This document shows, piece by piece, positions 52,208-60,078 of a stretch of DNA of 64,000 nt. Source of the DNA: Oscillospiraceae bacterium (lineage in GTDB: Bacteria > Bacillota > Clostridia > Oscillospirales > Oscillospiraceae). The position numbers and the translations under genes were made by a program. The DNA lies in contig JAHHRX010000001.1 of assembly GCA_020025545.1 (NCBI GenBank), forward strand, positions 1-64,000. Reading direction: 5' to 3'. The notes beneath the pieces were generated by a model that saw only the letters and a list, made by a program, of their open reading frames with translations, did not search any database and was not told the DNA's origin. Each line of letters starts with the position of its first letter. Positions within the stretch are counted from its first letter, which is position 1.

Positions 52208-52903
52208 TTACTTCTGACCGTAGTAGGCGTTGGGGCCGTGCTTGCGCAGGAAATGCTTGTCCTGAATGCACTGGGGCGCTGCACCGATGGTGGGACAGTT
52301 GAGCTCTGTGAAGATGGCCATTTTGGCGACTTCTTCCAGAACGACGGCGTGATAAACGGCCTGTGCGGCATCCTTGCCCCAGGTGAAGGGGCCGTGGTTG
52401 GCACAGATTACGGCAGGCACATGGACGGGGTTAATGCCCCGCTCACGGAAGGTTTCCACAATGACCTTGCCGGTGTTGGTTTCGTAGGCCTCCTCGATCT
52501 CTTCGGGGGTCAGATTCCGGCAGCAGGGGACACTTCCGTAGAAATAGTCCGCGTGGGTGGTGCCGTAGCAGGGAATGTCACGGCGGGCCTGCGCCCAGGA
52601 AACGGCGTAAGGGCTGTGTGTGTGGACAATGCCGCCCAGCTCCGGGAAAGCTTTGTAAAGCTCCAGATGGGTCTGGGTGTCGGAGGAAGGATTCAGCTTG
52701 CCCTCTACTTTGTTGCCGTCCAGATCCATAACCACCAGATCCTCAGGCTTCAGAGCATCATACTCTACACCGGAGGGCTTGATGACGAAAAGTCCCTTTT
52801 CGCGGTCAATACCGCTGACATTGCCCCATGTGTAGGTGACAAGATTCCGGCGGGGGAGTTCCATATTGGCTTCATAAACCTTTTGTTTCAGTTCTTCCAG
52901 CAT
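52208..52903 (-). CDS. ulaF: L-ribulose-5-phosphate 4-epimerase (UlaF/AraD)
   Basis: The enzyme converts L-ribulose 5-phosphate to D-xylulose 5-phosphate. The 231-residue class II aldolase-fold protein has LVTYTWGNVSGIDREKGLFVIKPSGVEYD (substrate phosphate site), IVHTHSPYAVSWAQA (two zinc His), GTTHADYFYG (third His) and ANHGPFTWG. Length and neighbours (ulaE, ulaG, PTS) favour UlaF over AraD, but the two cannot be separated by sequence alone. AAGGAGAAAAC precedes the start. Confidence 0.94.
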   Translation of the reverse strand: MLEELKQKVYEANMELPRRNLVTYTWGNVSGIDREKGLFVIKPSGVEYDALKPEDLVVMDLDGNKVEGKLNPSSDTQTHLELYKAFPELGGIVHTHSPYAVSWAQARRDIPCYGTTHADYFYGSVPCCRNLTPEEIEEAYETNTGKVIVETFRERGINPVHVPAVICANHGPFTWGKDAAQAVYHAVVLEEVAKMAIFTELNCPTIGAAPQCIQDKHFLRKHGPNAYYGQK

Positions 52904-52917
52904 AATTTGTTTTCTCC

Positions 52918-53976
52918 TTATTCTGTCACGGTGTACATAGCGATTTCGTCAATTTCCCGGTTGGCGCCGATGATTACATCCTTGCCCTCGCTGTTCACAA
53001 AGTGCAGCGCGTTGGCACAGCCGGTATTGCGGTCGATGAATTCGGTTACATAGTCGCCATCGCCCCAGGAAATGGCAATGGTGTCCTTCGTACCTTTGCG
53101 CCAGCCTACAATCCAAGTGGGCTTGCCCAGAAGATCGCAGGCCCAGGTGGCGTGGATCATCTCGGTTTCGGCTTCCGGACGGTTATATTTCCACTGAGGA
53201 ACATAGTTGCCGTGTACATCCAGATGATAAATGACGAGGGATGCTCCGTGGAAGGGGGAGATGCAGCCCAGCTCAAGCTTTCCGTCGCCGTCGAAGTCCA
53301 TAAGAACGGCATCGCTGGTGGGGATGCTGAGAAGCTGCTCCACAGTCCAATCTTCACCGGCAGCGGCGGGAGGTGTGAACTGGAATACACCCTCTTCGCA
53401 AGCCACAACGGCAGTGTCGTAGCCTTCCCTGCGGGTCACGGAGTAGCCGTGGTTTTTCAGCATGTCGCCCTTGATGAGCTTCAGCTCCAGCTGATTGTTT
53501 TCGTTGAATGCGGAAAGATCCTCAGGCAGAACGGCGCCGTAGCAGGCGCCGGGAGTGCGCCAGTCATCCTTATATTCGTGGCCGCTCTTGAGGCAGCAGA
53601 CGATCAGATAGTTGACACCGTTGCGGTTCAGAATACCAAAGCGATGAACAAAGGGAGCTTCAGCCAGCGTACGGATCTGCCAGTTGTTTTCTGCGACGGG
53701 AGTGGCAATGACGATCCGCGCATTGGCAGAATCGTTAGGGGAGTAAAACTGATGCGTGGCGAGGAATGCACCGTTTCCGTTGGGAACCGGGGTCATGGTC
53801 ATAACTCCGCCGGGCTCCTGCCATACTGTTTCCAGTTTGGTGCCATCCTCGGAGAAGAGATAGCAGGGATCGTGCTTTTCGGCAGCTACCAGAAAGCAGG
53901 GCTTGCCGTTGCGCTCCAGCAGGCTGATGGAATAGCACTTATTGAGGTTTGCGATTATCTTCTTTTGAATATTCAC
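52918..53976 (-). CDS. Predicted cytoplasmic beta-propeller-like protein in the ula cluster
   Basis: I do not recognise a named family. The 352-residue protein has no signal peptide and a regular pattern of short beta strands in about seven blocks, e.g. PCFLVAAEKHDPCYLFSEDG, VNYLIVCCLKSGHEYKDDW and TWACDLLGKPTWIVGWRKGTKD. A Ca2+-binding-type loop of the FG-GAP/VCBS kind is present (LMDFDGDGKLELGCISPFHG). It lies between ulaE and ulaF, 14 bases before ulaF, so it is part of the same operon. It could be a sugar-acid lactonase, isomerase or sensor; none is supported directly. Confidence 0.75.
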   Translation of the reverse strand: MNIQKKIIANLNKCYSISLLERNGKPCFLVAAEKHDPCYLFSEDGTKLETVWQEPGGVMTMTPVPNGNGAFLATHQFYSPNDSANARIVIATPVAENNWQIRTLAEAPFVHRFGILNRNGVNYLIVCCLKSGHEYKDDWRTPGACYGAVLPEDLSAFNENNQLELKLIKGDMLKNHGYSVTRREGYDTAVVACEEGVFQFTPPAAAGEDWTVEQLLSIPTSDAVLMDFDGDGKLELGCISPFHGASLVIYHLDVHGNYVPQWKYNRPEAETEMIHATWACDLLGKPTWIVGWRKGTKDTIAISWGDGDYVTEFIDRNTGCANALHFVNSEGKDVIIGANREIDEIAMYTVTE

Positions 53977-53997
53977 GGTAAATCCTCCTGTATGCAG

Positions 53998-54840
53998 TTA
54001 ATCAAATCGGTCGAGAATTTCGGACATACTCCGGTTTGCGAACTGAATGTCTTCTTTCCAGCTTGCATTGCCCACATCCCACATCTCTGTAACAAAGCGC
54101 CGTACGCCCAGATCCCACGCCTTGGCAATTACGGCGGGGAAATCCACATGACCGGTGAGGAAGGGAATCTCCCGGAACTTGCCGGGAACGGTTTCCTTGA
54201 GGTGCATGGCTACAATGTGACCTCTGCCGGATTCCAGATCCTCCAGCACATCGGTGCCATAGGTCTTGGCGGCGTTGGTGAGGTTGCCGGAATCGGGGTA
54301 GACACCCAGATAAGGGCTTCTGATGAGATCCACATACTTCATACTCTTACGGACGGTGTTCATAAACTCGGTCTCCATGGTCTCAAAGCCCATGACAATG
54401 CCCCGGACTTCTGCCATGTGGACGGCTTTTGCCAGATTTTCACGAAAGAGGCGCTCACTCTCGGGAGTGCCTTCTTCATAATAAACATCGTATCCTGCCA
54501 GCTGGATGATGCGGATGCCCAAATCGTCCGCCAGCTCGATAGCCTTCTCCATGATCTCCATGCCTCTGGCACGAACAGCGGGGTCGGAAGCACCAAAGGG
54601 GTATTTCCGATGACCGGACAGACACATACTGCGAATGGGCAGGCCGATTTCCTGCATCAGAGCAACCAGCTCCGAACGCTCTTGCTTGCTCCAATCCAAC
54701 CGAGCCAGCCGGGCATCGGTTTCGTCAATGCTGATTTCTACAAAATCGTAGCCGCAGTCCCTGGCACATTGGAGCATGGCCCGCCAGTCCATGGACTTGG
54801 GCATGGCTTTTTCATACAAGCCGATAGCGTATTTTTTCAA
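53998..54840 (-). CDS. ulaE: L-ribulose-5-phosphate 3-epimerase (UlaE)
   Basis: The enzyme converts L-xylulose 5-phosphate to L-ribulose 5-phosphate. The 280-residue TIM barrel has YAIGLYEKAMPKSMDWRAMLQCARDCGYDFVEISIDETDARLARLDW, SMCLSGHRKYPFGASD, IIQLAGYDVYYEEG, GFETMETEFMNT (metal Glu) and VYPDSGNLTN, all UlaE/SgbU hallmarks. The start is TTG 54840 with GGGAGG seven bases upstream; ATG codons further upstream lie before the promoter-proximal operators and are not used. Confidence 0.94.
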   Translation of the reverse strand: MKKYAIGLYEKAMPKSMDWRAMLQCARDCGYDFVEISIDETDARLARLDWSKQERSELVALMQEIGLPIRSMCLSGHRKYPFGASDPAVRARGMEIMEKAIELADDLGIRIIQLAGYDVYYEEGTPESERLFRENLAKAVHMAEVRGIVMGFETMETEFMNTVRKSMKYVDLIRSPYLGVYPDSGNLTNAAKTYGTDVLEDLESGRGHIVAMHLKETVPGKFREIPFLTGHVDFPAVIAKAWDLGVRRFVTEMWDVGNASWKEDIQFANRSMSEILDRFD

Positions 54841-54911
54841 ACAAAAACCTCCCGTTAGTGTTGGTTTCACAAATTCAAAGAGCCGCAGCGGCGGAAAGGG
54901 GAAATGGGCTA

Positions 54912-54945
54912 AAACAAACAATAAAGGAAAAACGAACATATAAAA
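54912..54945. repeat. Operator copies 1 and 2 (AAACRAACATWTAAAA)
   Basis: AAACAAACAATAAA (54912-54925, degenerate) and AAACGAACATATAAAA (54930-54945) lie 18 bases apart, in the ulaE leader about 20-55 bases downstream of its predicted transcription start. Confidence 0.65.
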
Positions 54946-54973
54946 TAAAAGTGATTTACCTTGCTTAATTCAG

Positions 54974-55002
54974 ATTATACTCTACAGTTCCGGATATTTC
55001 AA
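54974..55002 (-). promoter_or_regulatory. Promoter of ulaE
   Basis: On the minus strand TTGAAA (54997-55002) and consensus TATAAT (54974-54979) are 17 bases apart. Confidence 0.75.
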
Positions 55003-55215
55003 GAGGGAAACAAAAATAATTTGAAGAGATTTTTTGAAATAACTTTCCATCTGTTACCGTGAAAATAATGAAAAATGTGTATAAAAGCAATGCATTTTGG
55101 TAAGAACTCAAAGGAATCCTGAAAATGGGCAAGGGATTTTTGTAAAAATGCTGTGTGAAACCGGTTGCAATCTGAGCCGGATGCATCGGCAACTGGGCAA
55201 AAAGCTGAAAACGCT

Positions 55216-55251
55216 AAACAAACATATAAAACCATAAACGAACATTTAAAA
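55216..55251. repeat. Operator copies 3 and 4 (AAACRAACATWTAAAA)
   Basis: AAACAAACATATAAAA (55216-55231) and AAACGAACATTTAAAA (55236-55251) start exactly 20 bases apart, just upstream of the ulaG -35 box. Confidence 0.72.
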
Positions 55252-55254
55252 TGC

Positions 55255-55283
55255 TTGCAAATAGTTTCATTTTAGGATATAGT
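55255..55283 (+). promoter_or_regulatory. Promoter of ulaG
   Basis: TTGCAA (55255-55260) and TATAGT (55278-55283) are 17 bases apart. Confidence 0.78.
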
Positions 55284-55342
55284 GAACCTGTAAGAACGAA
55301 AAGACAAAACTGTCTCACCCATGATTAAGGAGGAAACTTAAT

Positions 55343-56446
55343 ATGAGTAAAATTTCCGAAATGACTCGTGACAAGTGGATCAACAGCACTTTCCCTGAGT
55401 GGGGAACCTGGCTGGTGGAGGACATTGAAAACGAAGTGGTTGCTCCCGGCAATGTGGCAATGTGGTGGCTGGGCTGCACCGGTGTGTGGTTCAAGACCCC
55501 GGAAAATGCCAACATCACCATTGATCTCTGGTGCGGCAACGGTAAGCGCACCCACGGTGACAACAAGATGAAGGTCGGTCACCAGATGGCCAATATGTGC
55601 GGCGGCCGCCTGATGCAGCCGAATCTGCGAAATGTTCCTTTTGTGTTCGATCCCTTCGCCTTTAAGCATGTGGACGCGGTTCTCGCCACCCACTATCATC
55701 AGGACCATATGTCTGCTGAGTGGGCTGCACATGTTCTGCAAAGCGGCATGACCACCACGGACGACAAGGGAAATGAAATCCCCGTTCCCTTCATCGGACC
55801 TAAGAAGAGCGTTGAGACATGGGTTAAGTGGGGTGTTCCCGAGGATCGCTGTATCACCGTAAAGCCCGGTGATGTCATTAAAATCAAGGATCTGGAAATC
55901 GTGGCTCTGGACAGCTTTGACCGCACCTGCATTGTTACCACCGATGCCACCGACGAGACCCGTGAAGAGCTGACCGGTGTCTGCCCCACCGATATGGACG
56001 ACAAGGCCGTTAACTATCTGGTGAAGACGCCCGGCGGTAATATTTACCACTCCGGCGACTCCCATTTCTCCATCTACTTTGCCAAGCATGGCAAAGATTA
56101 CGATATCGATGTAGCTTTCGGCTCCTTCGGTGAGAACCCCATCGGTATGCAGGACAAGATGACTTCCGTGGACATCCTGCGCATGGCCGAAAATCTGCGC
56201 TGCAAGGTTGTGGTACCCATCCACTGGGATGTGTGGACCAACTTCCAGGCAGATTGCGACGAAATCAAGGTTCTTTATGACTTTAAGAAGGACCGCAACG
56301 AATATAAGTTCCATCCGTTCTTCTGGCAGGTGGGCGGCAAGTATGTCTATCCACAGGATAAAGACAAGATCTATTATCATCACCGCCGCGGCTTTGAGGA
56401 TTGCTTCGAGCATCCCCAGAACATTCCCTACCGGTCCTGCCTGTAA
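55343..56446 (+). CDS. ulaG: L-ascorbate-6-phosphate lactonase (UlaG)
   Basis: The enzyme opens the lactone of ascorbate 6-phosphate to 3-keto-L-gulonate 6-phosphate. The 367-residue metallo-beta-lactamase-fold protein has AVLATHYHQDHMSAEWAAHVL (HxHxDH metal motif), IYHSGDSHFSIYFAKHG and VVVPIHWDVWTNFQADCDEI (distal His), all typical of UlaG. The N-terminus WINSTFPEWGTWLVEDIENE also fits. AAGGAGGAAAC precedes the start. It heads the plus-strand operon with the IIA gene. Confidence 0.95.
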   Translation: MSKISEMTRDKWINSTFPEWGTWLVEDIENEVVAPGNVAMWWLGCTGVWFKTPENANITIDLWCGNGKRTHGDNKMKVGHQMANMCGGRLMQPNLRNVPFVFDPFAFKHVDAVLATHYHQDHMSAEWAAHVLQSGMTTTDDKGNEIPVPFIGPKKSVETWVKWGVPEDRCITVKPGDVIKIKDLEIVALDSFDRTCIVTTDATDETREELTGVCPTDMDDKAVNYLVKTPGGNIYHSGDSHFSIYFAKHGKDYDIDVAFGSFGENPIGMQDKMTSVDILRMAENLRCKVVVPIHWDVWTNFQADCDEIKVLYDFKKDRNEYKFHPFFWQVGGKYVYPQDKDKIYYHHRRGFEDCFEHPQNIPYRSCL

Positions 56447-56471
56447 GGCCCAGTAAAAAGGAGATATCATC

Positions 56472-56951
56472 ATGGCAAGTGTTTTGCAGACCATTGTTGA
56501 AAAGCAGCATTACAAGTTCGTAGACAGCGTGGACTCCTGGGAAGAGGCCATTCGCCTGTCTGCGGAGAGTCTGGTAGCTGACGGCAGCGTGGATGCTGAC
56601 TATTACCAGCAGATTATTGGCTGCATCAAGAAGTTCGGCCCTTATGTGGTGTTTGATCACTATGTGGCAATGCCCCACTCTCAGGAGAACGCCTCCGGCG
56701 TACATAAGACCGGCATCGGCTTTATGCGCGTCAAAAATGAGGTGAGCTTCGGCAAGGATGAGGACGGCGAGGAGAAGGTGGCAAAGCTGTTCTTCACGCT
56801 GGCTGCCTGCAATCCCGATGAGCATCTGGACAATATCCAGCAGCTCATGGGTATCTTCTGCAACGAAGAACTTTTGGATGCGCTGATGGAGGCCAATACG
56901 CCGGAAGATATTCTGGCTGCTGAGGCTGCCCATCCGGTTGAGGAAGAATAA
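56472..56951 (+). CDS. ulaC: PTS ascorbate-type subunit IIA (UlaC)
   Basis: This soluble protein takes phosphate from HPr and passes it to IIB. The 159-residue protein has the type-2 (mannitol/fructose) IIA fold: SWEEAIRLSAESLVADGSVDADYYQQIIG, and the phosphorylated His69 in FDHYVAMPHSQENASG. It is separated from ulaA/ulaB by 6 kb but completes the PTS. AAAAGGAG precedes the ATG. The acidic tail (AAHPVEEE) is unremarkable. Confidence 0.93.
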   Translation: MASVLQTIVEKQHYKFVDSVDSWEEAIRLSAESLVADGSVDADYYQQIIGCIKKFGPYVVFDHYVAMPHSQENASGVHKTGIGFMRVKNEVSFGKDEDGEEKVAKLFFTLAACNPDEHLDNIQQLMGIFCNEELLDALMEANTPEDILAAEAAHPVEEE

Positions 56952-57290
56952 GCAATCTTCCCTGATATAAGCCTTAAAATTCTATACAGAACTATCAGAC
57001 AGGTTTCCGTACCTGCCCCCTAAGCTCGGGGGGCAGGCTCGGGGACGCAGCATCCGCCTGCCATATGCTGCAGCCCCGGCATCACTCAGCGCCATATGTC
57101 GGGGAAGATGTGGGAAAATACGCCGAAGTCCGCTTGCAAGATATCCTTTTTATTGTTATAATAGAAAGTATATCGCAGGTGGACGGACCTGAATGACAGA
57201 TCATGGCCAAAAGGGAGATCCGGGTGTCTGCTTTGCTGCGAGCAAGGCTGCTGCCCGGCTTTTACACTTTCTTGGGCAAGGGAGACGGTT
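56952..57290. other. 339-base intergenic region with two GC-rich hairpins
   Basis: CCTGCCCCC/GGGGGGCAGG (about 57015-57042) is followed by a second stem GGGG-GCAGCA against TGCTGC-CCCC (about 57051-57087). No T run follows, so these are not simple terminators. TTGTTATAATAG near 57155-57166 supplies a -10-like TATAAT for the following genes. No gene is seen. Confidence 0.5.
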
Positions 57291-57485
57291 ATGTACAAAG
57301 CGGTTATTTTTGACCTCGATAGTACTCTATATGACTGCGATGCCTGCCACGCCCGGGCTTGGGAAGCACTTTGCTGTTACGCAAAAGAGCATCTGCGCTT
57401 GGAGCGGGAAGAATTTATCCGCTGCCGTGAGGAAAATATCCATGCGCCGGAGAGCCGTTTGGGAATGCCCTGCGCCGCCGGCTGA
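57291..57485 (+). pseudogene. Truncated HAD-family hydrolase remnant
   Basis: The 64-codon frame encodes only the beginning of a HAD phosphatase: MYKAVIFDLDSTLYDCDACHARAWEAL, the DxDST/T catalytic motif and cap start, then stops after GMPCAAG. Typical members have 210-230 residues, and no continuation is seen in any frame before the next gene 48 bases on. It is read as a 3'-deleted gene left in the operon. Its ribosome site AAGGGAGACGG is intact. Confidence 0.75.
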
Positions 57486-57533
57486 TTGGGACAGAAATAG
57501 AATGTCACCTTGTTTCGGAGAGGAGCAAGTAGA

Positions 57534-58322
57534 ATGAAACGAGATCGTATTATCGTAGAGCGCCGCAGGACGGAGATCCTGCAAAAGATCCGTGAGCAGG
57601 AATCGGTGAAGGTGGAAGATCTTGCAGAGGAATTCGGCCTTTCCGCTATGACGGTTCGCCGGGATCTGCAATATCTGGAGGATCGGGGCATGGTGATCCG
57701 TTTTTACGGCGGCGCTATGGTGAATCCTGCCTATCAGTGCATGACCCCGGAGGATGAGCTGAGGCTCTACCGGCGTTTGCTGGGCAGATATGCAGCAACC
57801 AAGGTCTGCGACGGCGACACCATCTTTATTAACGGAAGCCAGTCTGCACTGGGGATGCTGGATTATATCACTGCGCAGAATGTGCGGGTCGTTACCAACA
57901 ACGGAAAAGTTGTGGGAAAGAACTGCCCCAATGGCGTTACGGTCACCGTTACCGGCGGCGAGCTGCGGGAGCATGTTATGGTGGGCGAAAATGTAATGCG
58001 CTGCCTGCTGAATGAAACAGCTGATAAAACCTTTGTAGGATGTGCCGGTGTATCTCCCATAGGAGAATTCAGCTACGAGATTCCCATGGAAATCGGCATT
58101 AACGAAACCATGATTGCAAGAACAACCAAAGATGTCTACATCCTTGCAGATCACACCAAAATTCTGGATCTGGAAAAGCAGCGCCCGCATTACGGCAGCT
58201 GCTCCTATGACAGGAGAGTGACCCTGATTACCGACGAAAAGGCGGATGCCAAGACCGTGAAAAGTCTGCGGGAGTCCGGCGTGGAGGTTTTTCAGGTAGG
58301 ACTGGATGATATCAATATCTGA
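57534..58322 (+). CDS. DeoR-family transcriptional regulator
   Basis: The 262-residue protein has a DeoR winged helix (RRRTEILQKIREQESVKVEDLAEEFGLSAMTVRRDLQYLEDRGMVIRFYGGA) and the sensor domain (DGDTIFINGSQSALGMLDYI; NETADKTFVGCAGVSPIGEFSYEIPMEIGINETMIARTTKDVYILADHTKI). It is a paralogue of the regulator at 47794 and sits inside the pentose pathway half of the cluster. It is a candidate binder of the AAACRAACATWTAAAA sites. GGAGAGGAG precedes the start. Confidence 0.9.
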   Translation: MKRDRIIVERRRTEILQKIREQESVKVEDLAEEFGLSAMTVRRDLQYLEDRGMVIRFYGGAMVNPAYQCMTPEDELRLYRRLLGRYAATKVCDGDTIFINGSQSALGMLDYITAQNVRVVTNNGKVVGKNCPNGVTVTVTGGELREHVMVGENVMRCLLNETADKTFVGCAGVSPIGEFSYEIPMEIGINETMIARTTKDVYILADHTKILDLEKQRPHYGSCSYDRRVTLITDEKADAKTVKSLRESGVEVFQVGLDDINI

Positions 58323-58329
58323 GGTGAAA

Positions 58330-59145
58330 ATGTTGGGAAAATTGCTTTTTTTGGATCTGGACGGGACGCTGCTGGATGACCGCAAGGAAATTACGGACGG
58401 AAACCGGAGCACCTTAACCGAGATCATAAAAAAGGGGAACGGCGTGGTGATCACCACGGGGCGTCCGCTGATGAGCGCCATGGAGCAGGCAAGACGCATG
58501 GGGCTGGATACCCCCGGCTGCTATCTGATTGCTTATAACGGTGCGCAGATCTACGATTGGGGATGCCGGAAAATTGTCTGTTCCCAAACCTTGGAGATGG
58601 AGGATGTTTACCGGATCTTCCGCCGCTGCACAGAGAAAAATATCCATGTGCAGACATACGATGCCACCAATGTGCTGGTGGAGCCCAGATGGGACGACAG
58701 CATTGTGCGGCTGTATTGCAGCCGGATCCTGATGGAACATCGGGTTATCGGCGATGTCCGCAGGGACTTGCGGGAGCCGCCGGTGAAATGTCTGGCCATT
58801 GATTTGGAGCATCCGGAAAAACTCCAAGACTTGCGCAAATGGGTGGATGAAACCATGGGGAATCGGGCAGATGCCTTCTTTTCCTGCAACGAATATCTGG
58901 AAATCGTGCCTGCGGGCATAAATAAAGGCAACGCAGTCAGAATGCTGTGCGGACGGATGCATGTGGGACTTGAAAATGCCGTCGCCGTAGGCGATGCAGC
59001 CAATGACATTTCCATGATCCGGGCTGCGGGCGTAGGCGTTGCCATGGCCAACGGCACCGGGGAAGTGAAGGCTGCCGCTGACTATATTACACAGCGTGAC
59101 AACAATCATGATGCCATTCAAGAGGTGGCAGAGCGATTCTTCTGA
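58330..59145 (+). CDS. HAD-IIB (Cof-type) sugar phosphatase
   Basis: The 271-residue protein is a Cof-like HAD phosphatase. Motif I is LFLDLDGTLLDDRKEIT, motif II VVITTGRPLMSAM and motif IV VAVGDAANDISMIRAAGVGVAMANGTGEVKAAADYIT. These enzymes dephosphorylate sugar phosphates and often protect against phosphosugar stress. It starts seven bases after the DeoR gene; ATG 58330 follows GAGGTGAAA, with GTG 58324 possible. Confidence 0.88.
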   Translation: MLGKLLFLDLDGTLLDDRKEITDGNRSTLTEIIKKGNGVVITTGRPLMSAMEQARRMGLDTPGCYLIAYNGAQIYDWGCRKIVCSQTLEMEDVYRIFRRCTEKNIHVQTYDATNVLVEPRWDDSIVRLYCSRILMEHRVIGDVRRDLREPPVKCLAIDLEHPEKLQDLRKWVDETMGNRADAFFSCNEYLEIVPAGINKGNAVRMLCGRMHVGLENAVAVGDAANDISMIRAAGVGVAMANGTGEVKAAADYITQRDNNHDAIQEVAERFF

Positions 59146-59231
59146 ACGATTCGAGGATCACTGCGCCTTGGAAAAATGCATGGCGTGACAAAATAGATGA
59201 ACCACACAATAAATGTTTAAGGAGATTTGAC

Positions 59232-60077
59232 ATGATAGAAAATGAAAAGCTGCAGCTGCAGAAAACTGCCTGCAAAATCCGTATGGGCGTGATGGATGCG
59301 ACCCACGGCGCAAATTCAGGCCACCCCGGCGGAAGCCTGTCTGCTGCCGATATGTTCACCTATCTGTATTTTAAGGAGCTCAATATCGACCCCAAGAACC
59401 CCAAGTGGGAGGATCGGGATCGTTTTGTCCTGAGCAAGGGCCACAACACCCCCGGCCTCTATGCCGCTCTGGCAAACCGGGGATTCTTCCCGGTGGAGGA
59501 TCTGGTTACTTTCCGCCATGTGGGGAGCTATTTGCAGGGTCACCCCAATATGAACACTGTCCCCGGTGTGGATATGTCCACCGGCAGCCTGGGACAGGGC
59601 GTTTCCTGCGCAGCAGGTATGGCTCTGGGATTCAAGCATCAGGGTAAGTCTCAGAGAGTTTACACCCTGCTGGGCGACGGCGAAATTCAGGAAGGTCAGG
59701 TTTGGGAGGCATGTATGCTTGCTGCCCACTACAAGCTGGACAATTTCTGCCTGATCGTGGACAATAACGGTCTGCAGATCGATGGCAACATTGCCGATGT
59801 TATGAGCCCCTACCCCATCGTGGACAAGCTGGAGGCCTTCGGATTCCATGTGGAGGCTATTGATGGCCACGACTTCGACCAGATCGAAAAGGCCATGAAT
59901 GCGGCCCGGGAAACCAAGGGGAAGCCTACCGCTGTGGTTATGAAGACGACCAAGGGCAAGGGTGTTTCCTACATGGAAAATCAGGCCGGCTGGCATGGTA
60001 AGGCGCCCAATGATGCAGAGTATGAGCAGGCCATGAACGAGCTGAATGCAGTTATGGCAGAACTGGAGGGCAAGTAA
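59232..60077 (+). CDS. Transketolase, N-terminal subunit
   Basis: Many Clostridia split transketolase into two chains; this one carries ThDP and Mg2+ binding. The 281-residue protein has ATHGANSGHPGGSLSAADMFTYLYF, SKGHNTPGLYAALANRGFF, VDMSTGSLGQGVSCAAGMALGFK and the ThDP motif LLGDGEIQEGQVWEA...NNGLQIDG. It ends one base before the C-terminal subunit. Together they exchange two-carbon units among D-xylulose 5-phosphate, ribose 5-phosphate and erythrose 4-phosphate, the step needed after UlaF. Confidence 0.95.
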   Translation: MIENEKLQLQKTACKIRMGVMDATHGANSGHPGGSLSAADMFTYLYFKELNIDPKNPKWEDRDRFVLSKGHNTPGLYAALANRGFFPVEDLVTFRHVGSYLQGHPNMNTVPGVDMSTGSLGQGVSCAAGMALGFKHQGKSQRVYTLLGDGEIQEGQVWEACMLAAHYKLDNFCLIVDNNGLQIDGNIADVMSPYPIVDKLEAFGFHVEAIDGHDFDQIEKAMNAARETKGKPTAVVMKTTKGKGVSYMENQAGWHGKAPNDAEYEQAMNELNAVMAELEGK

Positions 60078-60078
60078 G

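Larger units (their letters stand above)
54841..55342. other. 502-base divergent control region between ulaE and ulaG
   Basis: It contains two promoters facing outward and four operator-like copies, two beyond each promoter. The middle part (about 55003-55215) is AT-rich without recognisable elements. Confidence 0.8.
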
